A DNA stretch of 64,000 nt, from positions 5,974,538-6,038,537 of the forward strand of contig CM041203.1 in the NCBI GenBank assembly GCA_023078555.1. The letters are read 5' to 3'. The notes beneath the pieces were generated by a model. The model ran no database searches and was not told where the DNA came from. It was given only the letters and a program-made list of their open reading frames with translations. The stretch comes from Ulva prolifera. Lineage: Eukaryota > Chlorophyta > Ulvophyceae > Ulvales > Ulvaceae. Each line of letters starts with the position of its first letter. Within the stretch, counting starts at the first letter, position 1. The translations under genes were made by a program, and so were the position numbers. Shown piece by piece: positions 43,301 to 58,000 of this stretch.

Positions 43301-46300
43301 TGCGTAGAAACCAAGTGGCTCAAGCAGTTCCCAAGCATTTCTAGTGAGTTCCCAAGCATGTTTGTATAGAAACCAAGTGGCCGCGGCAATTCCCAAGCAT
43401 GTCTAGTGAGTTCCCAAGCATGTTTGTGTAGAAACCAAGTGGCTCAAACACTTCCCAAGCATGTCTAGTGAGTTCCCAAGCACGTTTGTGTAGGAACCAA
43501 GTGGCTCAAACACTTCCCAAGCATGTATAGTCAGTTCCCAAGCACGTTTGTGTAGAAACCAAGTGGCTCAAACAGTTCCCAAGCATGTTTGTTTAGAAAC
43601 CAAGTGGCCGCGGCAATTCCCAAGCATGTCTAGTGAGTTCCCAAGCACGTTTGTGTAGAACCCAAGTGGCTCAAACACTTCCCAAGCATGTATAGTCAGT
43701 TCCCAAGCATGTTTGTGTAGAAACCAAGTGGCTCAAACAGTTCCCAAGCATGTTTGTGTAGAAACCAAGTGGCCGCGGCAATTCCCAAGCATGTCTAGTG
43801 AGTTCCCAAGCACGTTTGTGTAGAACCCAAGTGGCTCAAACACTTCCCAAGCATGTATAGTCAGTTCCCAAGCATGTTTGCGTAGAAACCAAGTGGCTCA
43901 AGCAGTTCCCAAGCATTTCTAGTGAGTTCCCAAGCATGTTTGTGTAGAAACCAAGTGGCCGCGGCAATTCCCAAGCATGTCTAGTGAGTTCCCAAGCATG
44001 TTTGTGTAGAAACCAAGTGGCTCAAACACTTCCCAAGCATGTCTAGTGAGTTCCCAAGCACGTTTGTGTAGGAACCAAGTGGCTCAAACACTTCCCAAGC
44101 ATGTATAGTCAGTTCCCAAGCACGTTTGTGTAGAAACCAAGTGGCTCAAACAGTTCCCAAGCATGTTTGTTTAGAAACCAAGTGGCCGCGGCAATTCCCA
44201 AGCATGTCTAGTGAGTTCCCAAGCACGTTTGTGTAGAACCCAAGTGGCTCAAACACTTCCCAAGCATGTATAGTCAGTTCCCAAGCATGTTTGTGTAGAA
44301 ACCAAATGGCTCAAGCAGTTCCCAAGCATGTCTAGTGAGTTCCCAAGCATGTTTGTGTAGAAACCAAGTGGCTCAAACAGTTCCCAAGCATGTCTACCGA
44401 GGTCCCAAGCACGTTTGTGTAGAAACCAAGTGGCTCTAACACTTCCCAAGCATGTATAGTCAGTTCCCAAGCATGTTTGTGTAGAAACCAAATGGCTCAA
44501 GAAGTTCCCAAGCATGTCTAGTGAGTTCCCAAGCATGTTTGTGTAGAAACCAAGTGGCTCAAACAGTTCCCAAGCATGTCTACTGAGGTCCCAAGCACGG
44601 TTGTGTAGAAACCAAGTGGCTCAAACACTTCCCAAGCATGTATAGTCAGTTCCCAAGCATGTTTGTGTAGAAACCAAGTGGCTCAAACAGTTCCCAAGCA
44701 TGTTTGTGTAGAAACCAAGTAGCCGCGAAAATTCCCAAGCATGTCTAGTGAGTTCCCAAGCACGTTTGTGTAGAACCCAAGTGGCTCAAACACTTCCCAA
44801 GCATGTATAGTCAGTTCCCAAGCATGTTTGTGTAGAAACCAAATGGCTCAAGCAGTTCCCAAGCATGTCTAGTGAGTTCCCAAGCATGTTTGTGTAGAAG
44901 CCAAGTGGCTCAAACAGTTCCCAAGCATGTCTACTGAGGTCCCAAGCACGTTTGTGTAGAAACCAAGTGGCTCTAACACTTCCCAAGCATGTATAGTCAG
45001 TTCCCAAGCATGTTTGTGTAGAAACCAAGTGGCTCAAGCAGTTCCCAAGCATGTCTAGTGAGTTCCCAAGCATGTTTGCGTAGAAACCAAGTGGCTCAAA
45101 CACTTCCCAAGCATGTATAGTCAGTTCCCAAGCATGTTTGTGTAGAAACCAAGTGGCTCAAGCAGTTCCCAAGCATTTCTAGTGAGTTCCCAAGCATGTT
45201 TGTGTAGAAACCAAGTGGCCGCGGCAATTCCCAAGCATGTCTAGTGAGTTCCCAAGCATGTTTGTGTAGAAACCAAGTGGCTCAAACACTTCCCAAGCAT
45301 GTCTAGTGAGTTCCCAAGCACGTTTGTGTAGGAACCAAGTGGCTCAAACACTTCCCAAGCATGTTTGTTTAGAAACCAAGTGGCCGCGGCAATTCCCAAG
45401 CATGTCTAGTGAGTTCCCAAGCACGTTTGTGTAGAAACCAAGTGGCTCAAACACTTCCCAAGCATGTATAGTCAGTTCCCAAGCATGTTTGTGTAGAAAC
45501 CAAGTGGCTCAAGCAGTTCCCAAGCATGTCTAGTGAGTTCCCAAGCATGATTGCGTAGAAACCAAGTGGCTCAAACACTTCCCAAGCATGTATAGTCAGT
45601 TCCCAAGCATGTTTGTGTAGAAACCAAGTGGCTCAAACATTTCCCAAGCATGTTTGTGTAGAAACCAAGTGGCCGCGGCAATTCCCAAGCATGTCTAGTG
45701 AGTTCCCAAGCACGTTTGTGTAGAAACCAAGTGGCTCAAACACTTCCCAAGCATGTATAGTCAGTTCCCAAGCATGTTTGTGTAGAAACCAAGTGGCTCA
45801 AGCAGTTCCCAAGCATTTCTAGTGAGTTCCCAAGCATGTTTGTGTAGAAACCAAGTGGCTCAAGCAGTTCCCAAGCATGTCTAGTGAGTTCCCAAGCATG
45901 TTTGTGTAGAAACCAAGTGGCTCAAATAGTTCCCAAGCATGTCTAGTGAGTTCCCAAGCACGTTTGTGTAGGAACCAAGTGGCTCAAACACTTCCCAAGC
46001 ATGTATAGTCAGTTCCCAAGCATGTTTGTGTAGAAACCAAGTGGCTCAAACAGTTCCCAAGCATGTTTGTTTAGAAACCAAGTGGCCGCGGCAATTCCCA
46101 AGCATGTCTAGTGAGTTCCCAAGCACGTTTGTGTAGAAACCAAGTGGCTCAAACAGTTCCCAAGCATGTTTGTGTAGAAACCAAGTAGCCGCGGCAATTC
46201 CCAAGCATGTCTAGTGAGTTCCCAAGCACGTTTGTGTAGAACCCAAGTGGCTCAAACACTTCCCAAGCATGTATAGTCAGTTCCCAAGCATGTTTGTGTA

Positions 46301-47000
46301 GAAACCAAGTGCCTTAAGCAGTTCCCAAGCATGTCTAGTGAGTTCCCAAGCATGATTGCGTAGAAACCAAGTGGCTCAAACACTTCCCAAGCATGTATAG
46401 TCAGTTCCCAAGCATGTTTGTGTAGAAACCAAGTGGCTCAAACATTTCCCAAGCATGTTTGTGTAGAAACCAAGTGGCCGCGGCAATTCCCAAGCATGTC
46501 TAGTGAGTTCCCAAGCACGTTTGTGTAGAAACCAAGTGGCTCAAACACTTCCCAAGCATGTATAGTCAGTTCCCAAGCATGTTTGTGTAGAAACCAAGTG
46601 GCTCAAGCAGTTCCCAAGCATTTCTAGTGAGTTCCCAAGCATGTTTGTGTAGAAACCAAGTGGCTCAAGCAGTTCCCAAGCATGTCTAGTGAGTTCCCAA
46701 GCATGTTTGTGTAGAAACCAAGTGGCTCAAATAGTTCCCAAGCATGTCTAGTGAGTTCCCAAGCACGTTTGTGTAGGAACCAAGTGGCTCAAACACTTCC
46801 CAAGCATGTATAGTCAGTTCCCAAGCATGTTTGTGTAGAAACCAAGTGGCTCAAACAGTTCCCAAGCATGTTTGTTTAGAAACCAAGTGGCCGCGGCAAT
46901 TCCCAAGCATGTCTAGTGAGTTCCCAAGCACGTTTGTGTAGAAACCAAGTGGCTCAAACAGTTCCCAAGCATGTTTGTGTAGAAACCAAGTAGCCGCGGC
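34340..47000 (+). repeat. 6237-bp higher-order repeat, two copies
   Basis: Landmark variants recur exactly 6237 bp apart: features at 34480, 35430, 36236, 38012 and 38549 return at 40717, 41667, 42473, 44249 and 44786. The GTAGCCGCGAAAATT variant near 34,410 returns near 40,650, while DNA before about 34,320 no longer matches at this offset. The block boundaries given are approximate. Confidence 0.85.
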
Positions 47001-50000
47001 AATTCCCAAGCATGTCTAGTGAGTTCCCAAGCACGTTTGTGTAGAACCCAAGTGGCTCAAACACTTCCCAAGCATGTATAGTCAGTTCCCAAGCATGTTT
47101 GTGTAGAAACCAAATGGCTCAAGCAGTTCCCAAGCATGTCTAGTGAGTTCCCAAGCATGTTTGTGTAGAAACCAAGTGGCTCAAACAGTTCCCAAGCATG
47201 TCTACCGAGGTCCCAAGCACGTTTGTGTAGAAACCAAGTGGCTCAAGCAGTTCCCAAGCATGTCTAGTGAGTTCCCAAGCATGTTTGCGTAGAAACCAAG
47301 TGGCTCAAACACTTCCCAAGCATGTATAGTCAGTTCCCAAGCATGTTTGTGTAGAAACCAAGTGGCTCAAACAGTTCCCAAGCATGTTTGTGTAGAAACC
47401 AAGTAGCCGCGGCAATTCCCAAGCATGTCTAGTGAGTTCCCAAGCACGTTTGTGTAGAACCCAAGTGGCTCAAACACTTCCCAAGCATGTATAGTCAGTT
47501 CCCAAGCATGTTTGTGTAGAAACCAAATGGCTCAAGCAGTTCCCAAGCATGTCTAGTGAGTTCCCAAGCATGTTTGTGTAGAAACCAAGTGGCTCAAGCA
47601 GTTCCCAAGCATGTCTACTGAGGTCCCAAGCACGTTTGTGTAGAAACCAAGTGGCTCTAACACTTCCCAAGCATGTATAGTCAGTTCCCAAGCATGTTTG
47701 TGTAGAAACCAAGTGGCTCAAGCAGTTCCCAAGCATGTCTAGTGAGTTCCCAAGCATGTTTGCGTAGAAACCAAGTGGCTCAAACACTTCCCAAGCATGT
47801 ATAGTCAGTTCCCAAGCATGTTTGTGTAGAAACCAAGTGGCTCAAGCAGTTCCCAAGCATTTCTAGTGAGTTCCCAAGCATGTTTGTGTAGAAACCAAGT
47901 GGCCGCGGCAATTCCCAAGCATGTCTAGTGAGTTCCCAAGCATGTTTGTGTAGAAACCAAGTGGCTCAAACACTTCCCAAGCATGTCTAGTGAGTTCCCA
48001 AGCACGTTTGTGTAGGAACCAAGTGGCTCAAACACTTCCCAAGCATGTATAGTCAGTTCCCAAGCACGTTTGTGTAGAAACCAAGTGGCTCAAACAGTTC
48101 CCAAGCATGTATAGTCAGTTCCCAAGCATGTTTGTGTAGAAACCAAGTGGCTCAAGCAGTTCCCAAGCATGTTTGTGTAGAAACCAAATGGCTCAAGCAG
48201 TTCCCAAGCATGTCTAGTGAGTTCCCAAGCATGTTTGTGTAGAAACCAAGTGGCTCAAACAGTTCCCAAGCATGTCCACTGAGGTCCCAAGCACGTTTGT
48301 GTAGAAACCAAGTGGCTCTAACACTTCCCAAGCATGTATAGTCAGTTCCCAAGCATGTTTGTGTAGAAACCAAGTGGCTCAAGCAGTTACCAAGCATGTC
48401 TAGTGAGTTCCCAAGCATGTTTGCGTAGAAACCAAGTGGCTCAAACACTTCCCGAGCATGTATAGTCAGTTCCCAAGCATGTTTGTGTAGAAACCAAGTG
48501 GCTCAAGCAGTTCCCAAGCATTTCTAGTGAGTTCCCAAGCATGTTTGTGTAGAAACCAAGTGGCTCAAACACTTCCCAAGCATGTCTAGTGAGTTCCCAA
48601 GCACGTTTGTGTAGGAACCAAGTGGCTCAAACACTTCCCAAGCATGTATAGTCAGTTCCCAAGCACGTTTGTGTAGAAACCAAGTGGCTCAAACAGTTCC
48701 CAAGCATGTTTGTTTAGAAACCAAGTGGCCGCGGCAATTCCCAAGCATGTCTAGTGAGTTCCCAAGCACGTTTGTGTAGAAACCAAGTGGCTCAAACACT
48801 TCCCAAGCATGTATAGTCAGTTCCCAAGCATGTTTGTGTAGAAACCAAGTGGCTCAAGCAGTTCCCAAGCATGTCTAGTGAGTTCCCAAGCATGTTTGCG
48901 TAGAAACCAAGTGGCTCAAACACTTCCCAAGCATGTATAGTCAGTTCCCAAGCATGTTTGTGTAGAAACCAAGTGGCTCAAACATTTCCCAAGCATGTCT
49001 AGTGAGTTCCCAAGCACGTTTGTGTAGGAACCAAGTGGCTCAAACACTTCCCAAGCATGTATAGTCAGTTCCCAAGCATGTTTGTGTAGAAACCAAGTGG
49101 CTCAAGCAGTTCCCAAGCATGTCTAGTGAGTTCCCAAGCATGTTTGTGTAGAAACCAAGTGGCTCAAACACTTCCCAAGCATGTATAGTCAGTTCCCAAG
49201 CATGTTTGTGTAGAAACCAAATGGCTCAAGCAGTTCCCAAGCATGTCTAGTGAGTTCCCAAGCATGTTTGTGTAGAAACCAAGTGGCTCAAGCAGTTCCC
49301 AAGCATGTCTACTGAGGTCCCAAGCACGTTTGTGTAGAAACCAAGTGGCTCTAACACTTCCCAAGCATGTATAGTCAGTTCCCAAGCATGTTTGTGTAGA
49401 AACCAAGTGGCTCAAGCAGTTCCCAAGCATGTCTAGTGAGTTCCCAAGCATGTTTGCGTAGAAACCAAGTGGCTCAAACACTTCCCAAGCATGTATAGTC
49501 AGTTCCCAAGCATGTTTGTGTAGAAACCAAGTGGCTCAAGCAGTTCCCAAGCATTTCTAGTGAGTTCCCAAGCATGTTTGTGTAGAAACCAAGTGGCCGC
49601 GGCAATTCCCAAGCATGTCTAGTGAGTTCCCAAGCATGTTTGTGTAGAAACCAAGTGGCTCAAACACTTCCCAAGCATGTCTAGTGAGTTCCCAAGCACG
49701 TTTGTGTAGGAACCAAGTGGCTCAAACACTTCCCAAGCATGTATAGTCAGTTCCCAAGCACGTTTGTGTAGAAACCAAGTGGCTCAAACAGTTCCCAAGC
49801 ATGTATAGTCAGTTCCCAAGCATGTTTGTGTAGAAACCAAGTGGCTCAAGCAGTTCCCAAGCATGTTTGTGTAGAAACCAAATGGCTCAAGCAGTTCCCA
49901 AGCATGTCTAGTGAGTTCCCAAGCATGTTTGTGTAGAAACCAAGTGGCTCAAGCAGTTCCCAAGCATGTCTAGTGAGTTCCCAAGCATGTTTGCGTAGAA

Positions 50001-53000
50001 ACCAAGTGGCTCAAGCAGTTCCCAAGCATTTCTAGTGAGTTCCCAAGCATGTTTGTATAGAAACCAAGTGGCCGCGGCAATTCCCAAGCATGTCTAGTGA
50101 GTTCCCAAGCATGTTTGTGTAGAAACCAAGTGGCTCAAACACTTCCCAAGCATGTCTAGTGAGTTCCCAAGCACGTTTGTGTAGGAACCAAGTGGCTCAA
50201 ACACTTCCCAAGCATGTATAGTCAGTTCCCAAGCACGTTTGTGTAGAAACCAAGTGGCTCAAACAGTTCCCAAGCATGTTTGTTTAGAAACCAAGTGGCC
50301 GCGGCAATTCCCAAGCATGTCTAGTGAGTTCCCAAGCACGTTTGTGTAGAACCCAAGTGGCTCAAACACTTCCCAAGCATGTATAGTCAGTTCCCAAGCA
50401 TGTTTGTGTAGAAACCAAGTGGCTCAAACAGTTCCCAAGCATGTTTGTGTAGAAACCAAGTGGCCGCGGCAATTCCCAAGCATGTCTAGTGAGTTCCCAA
50501 GCACGTTTGTGTAGAACCCAAGTGGCTCAAACACTTCCCAAGCATGTATAGTCAGTTCCCAAGCATGTTTGCGTAGAAACCAAGTGGCTCAAGCAGTTCC
50601 CAAGCATTTCTAGTGAGTTCCCAAGCATGTTTGTGTAGAAACCAAGTGGCCGCGGCAATTCCCAAGCATGTCTAGTGAGTTCCCAAGCATGTTTGTGTAG
50701 AAACCAAGTGGCTCAAACACTTCCCAAGCATGTCTAGTGAGTTCCCAAGCACGTTTGTGTAGGAACCAAGTGGCTCAAACACTTCCCAAGCATGTATAGT
50801 CAGTTCCCAAGCACGTTTGTGTAGAAACCAAGTGGCTCAAACAGTTCCCAAGCATGTTTGTTTAGAAACCAAGTGGCCGCGGCAATTCCCAAGCATGTCT
50901 AGTGAGTTCCCAAGCACGTTTGTGTAGAACCCAAGTGGCTCAAACACTTCCCAAGCATGTATAGTCAGTTCCCAAGCATGTTTGTGTAGAAACCAAATGG
51001 CTCAAGCAGTTCCCAAGCATGTCTAGTGAGTTCCCAAGCATGTTTGTGTAGAAACCAAGTGGCTCAAACAGTTCCCAAGCATGTCTACCGAGGTCCCAAG
51101 CACGTTTGTGTAGAAACCAAGTGGCTCTAACACTTCCCAAGCATGTATAGTCAGTTCCCAAGCATGTTTGTGTAGAAACCAAATGGCTCAAGAAGTTCCC
51201 AAGCATGTCTAGTGAGTTCCCAAGCATGTTTGTGTAGAAACCAAGTGGCTCAAACAGTTCCCAAGCATGTCTACTGAGGTCCCAAGCACGGTTGTGTAGA
51301 AACCAAGTGGCTCAAACACTTCCCAAGCATGTATAGTCAGTTCCCAAGCATGTTTGTGTAGAAACCAAGTGGCTCAAACAGTTCCCAAGCATGTTTGTGT
51401 AGAAACCAAGTAGCCGCGAAAATTCCCAAGCATGTCTAGTGAGTTCCCAAGCACGTTTGTGTAGAACCCAAGTGGCTCAAACACTTCCCAAGCATGTATA
51501 GTCAGTTCCCAAGCATGTTTGTGTAGAAACCAAATGGCTCAAGCAGTTCCCAAGCATGTCTAGTGAGTTCCCAAGCATGTTTGTGTAGAAGCCAAGTGGC
51601 TCAAACAGTTCCCAAGCATGTCTACTGAGGTCCCAAGCACGTTTGTGTAGAAACCAAGTGGCTCTAACACTTCCCAAGCATGTATAGTCAGTTCCCAAGC
51701 ATGTTTGTGTAGAAACCAAGTGGCTCAAGCAGTTCCCAAGCATGTCTAGTGAGTTCCCAAGCATGTTTGCGTAGAAACCAAGTGGCTCAAACACTTCCCA
51801 AGCATGTATAGTCAGTTCCCAAGCATGTTTGTGTAGAAACCAAGTGGCTCAAGCAGTTCCCAAGCATTTCTAGTGAGTTCCCAAGCATGTTTGTGTAGAA
51901 ACCAAGTGGCCGCGGCAATTCCCAAGCATGTCTAGTGAGTTCCCAAGCATGTTTGTGTAGAAACCAAGTGGCTCAAACACTTCCCAAGCATGTCTAGTGA
52001 GTTCCCAAGCACGTTTGTGTAGGAACCAAGTGGCTCAAACACTTCCCAAGCATGTTTGTTTAGAAACCAAGTGGCCGCGGCAATTCCCAAGCATGTCTAG
52101 TGAGTTCCCAAGCACGTTTGTGTAGAAACCAAGTGGCTCAAACACTTCCCAAGCATGTATAGTCAGTTCCCAAGCATGTTTGTGTAGAAACCAAGTGGCT
52201 CAAGCAGTTCCCAAGCATGTCTAGTGAGTTCCCAAGCATGATTGCGTAGAAACCAAGTGGCTCAAACACTTCCCAAGCATGTATAGTCAGTTCCCAAGCA
52301 TGTTTGTGTAGAAACCAAGTGGCTCAAACATTTCCCAAGCATGTTTGTGTAGAAACCAAGTGGCCGCGGCAATTCCCAAGCATGTCTAGTGAGTTCCCAA
52401 GCACGTTTGTGTAGAAACCAAGTGGCTCAAACACTTCCCAAGCATGTATAGTCAGTTCCCAAGCATGTTTGTGTAGAAACCAAGTGGCTCAAGCAGTTCC
52501 CAAGCATTTCTAGTGAGTTCCCAAGCATGTTTGTGTAGAAACCAAGTGGCTCAAGCAGTTCCCAAGCATGTCTAGTGAGTTCCCAAGCATGTTTGTGTAG
52601 AAACCAAGTGGCTCAAATAGTTCCCAAGCATGTCTAGTGAGTTCCCAAGCACGTTTGTGTAGGAACCAAGTGGCTCAAACACTTCCCAAGCATGTATAGT
52701 CAGTTCCCAAGCATGTTTGTGTAGAAACCAAGTGGCTCAAACAGTTCCCAAGCATGTTTGTTTAGAAACCAAGTGGCCGCGGCAATTCCCAAGCATGTCT
52801 AGTGAGTTCCCAAGCACGTTTGTGTAGAAACCAAGTGGCTCAAACAGTTCCCAAGCATGTTTGTGTAGAAACCAAGTAGCCGCGGCAATTCCCAAGCATG
52901 TCTAGTGAGTTCCCAAGCACGTTTGTGTAGAACCCAAGTGGCTCAAACACTTCCCAAGCATGTATAGTCAGTTCCCAAGCATGTTTGTGTAGAAACCAAG

Positions 53001-56000
53001 TGCCTTAAGCAGTTCCCAAGCATGTCTAGTGAGTTCCCAAGCATGATTGCGTAGAAACCAAGTGGCTCAAACACTTCCCAAGCATGTATAGTCAGTTCCC
53101 AAGCATGTTTGTGTAGAAACCAAGTGGCTCAAACATTTCCCAAGCATGTTTGTGTAGAAACCAAGTGGCCGCGGCAATTCCCAAGCATGTCTAGTGAGTT
53201 CCCAAGCACGTTTGTGTAGAAACCAAGTGGCTCAAACACTTCCCAAGCATGTATAGTCAGTTCCCAAGCATGTTTGTGTAGAAACCAAGTGGCTCAAGCA
53301 GTTCCCAAGCATTTCTAGTGAGTTCCCAAGCATGTTTGTGTAGAAACCAAGTGGCTCAAGCAGTTCCCAAGCATGTCTAGTGAGTTCCCAAGCATGTTTG
53401 TGTAGAAACCAAGTGGCTCAAATAGTTCCCAAGCATGTCTAGTGAGTTCCCAAGCACGTTTGTGTAGGAACCAAGTGGCTCAAACACTTCCCAAGCATGT
53501 ATAGTCAGTTCCCAAGCATGTTTGTGTAGAAACCAAGTGGCTCAAACAGTTCCCAAGCATGTTTGTTTAGAAACCAAGTGGCCGCGGCAATTCCCAAGCA
53601 TGTCTAGTGAGTTCCCAAGCACGTTTGTGTAGAAACCAAGTGGCTCAAACAGTTCCCAAGCATGTTTGTGTAGAAACCAAGTAGCCGCGGCAATTCCCAA
53701 GCATGTCTAGTGAGTTCCCAAGCACGTTTGTGTAGAACCCAAGTGGCTCAAACACTTCCCAAGCATGTATAGTCAGTTCCCAAGCATGTTTGTGTAGAAA
53801 CCAAATGGCTCAAGCAGTTCCCAAGCATGTCTAGTGAGTTCCCAAGCATGTTTGTGTAGAAACCAAGTGGCTCAAACAGTTCCCAAGCATGTCTACCGAG
53901 GTCCCAAGCACGTTTGTGTAGAAACCAAGTGGCTCAAGCAGTTCCCAAGCATGTCTAGTGAGTTCCCAAGCATGTTTGCGTAGAAACCAAGTGGCTCAAA
54001 CACTTCCCAAGCATGTATAGTCAGTTCCCAAGCATGTTTGTGTAGAAACCAAGTGGCTCAAACAGTTCCCAAGCATGTTTGTGTAGAAACCAAGTAGCCG
54101 CGGCAATTCCCAAGCATGTCTAGTGAGTTCCCAAGCACGTTTGTGTAGAACCCAAGTGGCTCAAACACTTCCCAAGCATGTATAGTCAGTTCCCAAGCAT
54201 GTTTGTGTAGAAACCAAATGGCTCAAGCAGTTCCCAAGCATGTCTAGTGAGTTCCCAAGCATGTTTGTGTAGAAACCAAGTGGCTCAAGCAGTTCCCAAG
54301 CATGTCTACTGAGGTCCCAAGCACGTTTGTGTAGAAACCAAGTGGCTCTAACACTTCCCAAGCATGTATAGTCAGTTCCCAAGCATGTTTGTGTAGAAAC
54401 CAAGTGGCTCAAGCAGTTCCCAAGCATGTCTAGTGAGTTCCCAAGCATGTTTGCGTAGAAACCAAGTGGCTCAAACACTTCCCAAGCATGTATAGTCAGT
54501 TCCCAAGCATGTTTGTGTAGAAACCAAGTGGCTCAAGCAGTTCCCAAGCATTTCTAGTGAGTTCCCAAGCATGTTTGTGTAGAAACCAAGTGGCCGCGGC
54601 AATTCCCAAGCATGTCTAGTGAGTTCCCAAGCATGTTTGTGTAGAAACCAAGTGGCTCAAACACTTCCCAAGCATGTCTAGTGAGTTCCCAAGCACGTTT
54701 GTGTAGGAACCAAGTGGCTCAAACACTTCCCAAGCATGTATAGTCAGTTCCCAAGCACGTTTGTGTAGAAACCAAGTGGCTCAAACAGTTCCCAAGCATG
54801 TATAGTCAGTTCCCAAGCATGTTTGTGTAGAAACCAAGTGGCTCAAGCAGTTCCCAAGCATGTTTGTGTAGAAACCAAATGGCTCAAGCAGTTCCCAAGC
54901 ATGTCTAGTGAGTTCCCAAGCATGTTTGTGTAGAAACCAAGTGGCTCAAACAGTTCCCAAGCATGTCCACTGAGGTCCCAAGCACGTTTGTGTAGAAACC
55001 AAGTGGCTCTAACACTTCCCAAGCATGTATAGTCAGTTCCCAAGCATGTTTGTGTAGAAACCAAGTGGCTCAAGCAGTTACCAAGCATGTCTAGTGAGTT
55101 CCCAAGCATGTTTGCGTAGAAACCAAGTGGCTCAAACACTTCCCGAGCATGTATAGTCAGTTCCCAAGCATGTTTGTGTAGAAACCAAGTGGCTCAAGCA
55201 GTTCCCAAGCATTTCTAGTGAGTTCCCAAGCATGTTTGTGTAGAAACCAAGTGGCTCAAACACTTCCCAAGCATGTCTAGTGAGTTCCCAAGCACGTTTG
55301 TGTAGGAACCAAGTGGCTCAAACACTTCCCAAGCATGTATAGTCAGTTCCCAAGCACGTTTGTGTAGAAACCAAGTGGCTCAAACAGTTCCCAAGCATGT
55401 TTGTTTAGAAACCAAGTGGCCGCGGCAATTCCCAAGCATGTCTAGTGAGTTCCCAAGCACGTTTGTGTAGAAACCAAGTGGCTCAAACACTTCCCAAGCA
55501 TGTATAGTCAGTTCCCAAGCATGTTTGTGTAGAAACCAAGTGGCTCAAGCAGTTCCCAAGCATGTCTAGTGAGTTCCCAAGCATGTTTGCGTAGAAACCA
55601 AGTGGCTCAAACACTTCCCAAGCATGTATAGTCAGTTCCCAAGCATGTTTGTGTAGAAACCAAGTGGCTCAAACATTTCCCAAGCATGTCTAGTGAGTTC
55701 CCAAGCACGTTTGTGTAGGAACCAAGTGGCTCAAACACTTCCCAAGCATGTATAGTCAGTTCCCAAGCATGTTTGTGTAGAAACCAAGTGGCTCAAGCAG
55801 TTCCCAAGCATGTATAGTCAGTTCCCAAGCATGTTTGTGTAGAAACCAAGTGGCTCAAACACTTCCCAAGCATGTATAGTCAGTTCCCAAGCATGTTTGT
55901 GTAGAAACCAAATGGCTCAAGCAGTTCCCAAGCATGTCTAGTGAGTTCCCAAGCATGTTTGTGTAGAAACCAAGTGGCTCAAACAGTTCCCAAGCATGTC

Positions 56001-58000
56001 TACTGAGGTCCCAAGCACGTTTGTGTAGAAACCAAGTGGCTCTAACACTTCCCAAGCATGTATAGTCAGTTCCCAAGCATGTTTGTGTAGAAACCAAGTG
56101 GCTCAAGCAGTTCCCAAGCATGTCTAGTGAGTTCCCAAGCATGTTTGCGTAGAAACCAAGTGGCTCAAACACTTCCCAAGCATGTATAGTCAGTTCCCAA
56201 GCATGTTTGTGTAGAAACCAAGTGGCTCAAGCAGTTCCCAAGCATTTCTAGTGAGTTCCCAAGCATGTTTGTGTAGAAACCAAGTGGCCGCGGCAATTCC
56301 CAAGCATGTCTAGTGAGTTCCCAAGCATGTTTGTGTAGAAACCAAGTGGCTCAAACACTTCCCAAGCATGTCTAGTGAGTTCCCAAGCACGTTTGTGTAG
56401 GAACCAAGTGGCTCAAACACTTCCCAAGCATGTATAGTCAGTTCCCAAGCACGTTTGTGTAGAAACCAAGTGGCTCAAACAGTTCCCAAGCATGTATAGT
56501 CAGTTCCCAAGCATGTTTGTGTAGAAACCAAGTGGCTCAAGCAGTTCCCAAGCATGTTTGTGTAGAAACCAAATGGCTCAAGCAGTTCCCAAGCATGTCT
56601 AGTGAGTTCCCAAGCATGTTTGTGTAGAAACCAAGTGGCTCAAACAGTTCCCAAGCATGTCTACTGAGGTCCCAAGCACGTTTGTGTAGAAACCAAGTGG
56701 CTATAACACTTCCCAAGCATGTATAGTCAGTTCCCAAGCATGTTTGTGTAGAAACCAAGTGGCTCAAGCAGTTACCAAGCATGTCTAGTGAGTTCCCAAG
56801 CATGTTTGCGTAGAAACCAAGTGGCTCAAACACTTCCCGAGCATGTATAGTCAGTTCCCAAGCATGTTTGTGTAGAAACCAAGTGGCTCAAGCAGTTCCC
56901 AAGCATTTCTAGTGAGTTCCCAAGCATGTTTGTGTAGAAACCAAGTGGCTCAAACACTTCCCAAGCATGTCTAGTGAGTTCCCAAGCACGTTTGTGTAGG
57001 AACCAAGTGGCTCAAACACTTCCCAAGCATGTATAGTCAGTTCCCAAGCACGTTTGTGTAGAAACCAAGTGGCTCAAACAGTTCCCAAGCATGTTTGTTT
57101 AGAAACCAAGTGGCCGCGGCAATTCCCAAGCATGTCTAGTGAGTTCCCAAGCACGTTTGTGTAGAAACCAAGTGGCTCAAACACTTCCCAAGCATGTATA
57201 GTCAGTTCCCAAGCATGTTTGTGTAGAAACCAAGTGGCTCAAGCAGTTCCCAAGCATGTCTAGTGAGTTCCCAAGCATGTTTGCGTAGAAACCAAGTGGC
57301 TCAAACACTTCCCAAGCATGTATAGTCAGTTCCCAAGCATGTTTGTGTAGAAACCAAGTGGCTCAAACATTTCCCAAGCATGTTTGTGTAGAAACCAAGT
57401 GGCCGCGGCAATTCCCAAGCATGTCTAGTGAGTTCCCAAGCACGTTTGTGTAGAAACCAAGTGGCTCAAACACTTCCCAAGCATGTATAGTCAGTTCCCA
57501 AGCATGTTTGTGTAGAAACCAAGTGGCTCAAGCAGTTCCCAAGCATTTCTAGTGAGTTCCCAAGCATGTTTGTGTAGAAACCAAGTGGCTCAAGCAGTTC
57601 CCAAGCATGTCTAGTGAGTTCCCAAGCATGTTTGTGTAGAAACCAAGTGGCTCAAACAGTTCCCAAGCATGTCTAGTGAGTTCCCAAGCACGTTTGTGTA
57701 GGAACCAAGTGGCTCAAACACTTCCCAAGCATGTATAGTCAGTTCCCAAGCATGTTTGTGTAGAAACCAAGTGGCTCAAACAGTTCCCAAGCATGTTTGT
57801 TTAGAAACCCAGTGGCCGCGGCAATTCCCAAGCATGTCTAGTGAGTTCCCAAGCACGTTTGTGTAGAACCCAAGTGGCTCAAACACTTCCCAAGCATGTA
57901 TAGTCAGTTCCCAAGCATGTTTGTGTAGAAACCAAGTGGCTCAAACAGTTCCCAAGCATGTTTGTGTAGAAACCAAGTAGCCGCGGCAATTCCCAAGCAT
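42400..58000 (+). repeat. 6691-bp higher-order repeat
   Basis: From about 42.4 kb the same landmarks recur 6691 bp on: 42473 to 49164, 44249 to 50940, 44786 to 51477, 47470 to 54161, 48152 to 54843, 49164 to 55855. Private variants confirm it: GTGCCTTAAGC near 46,310 and 53,001, and CAGTTACC at 48,385 and 55,076. Within it a 1694-bp sub-period links 47470 to 49164 and 54161 to 55855. The outer limits are approximate. Confidence 0.85.
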
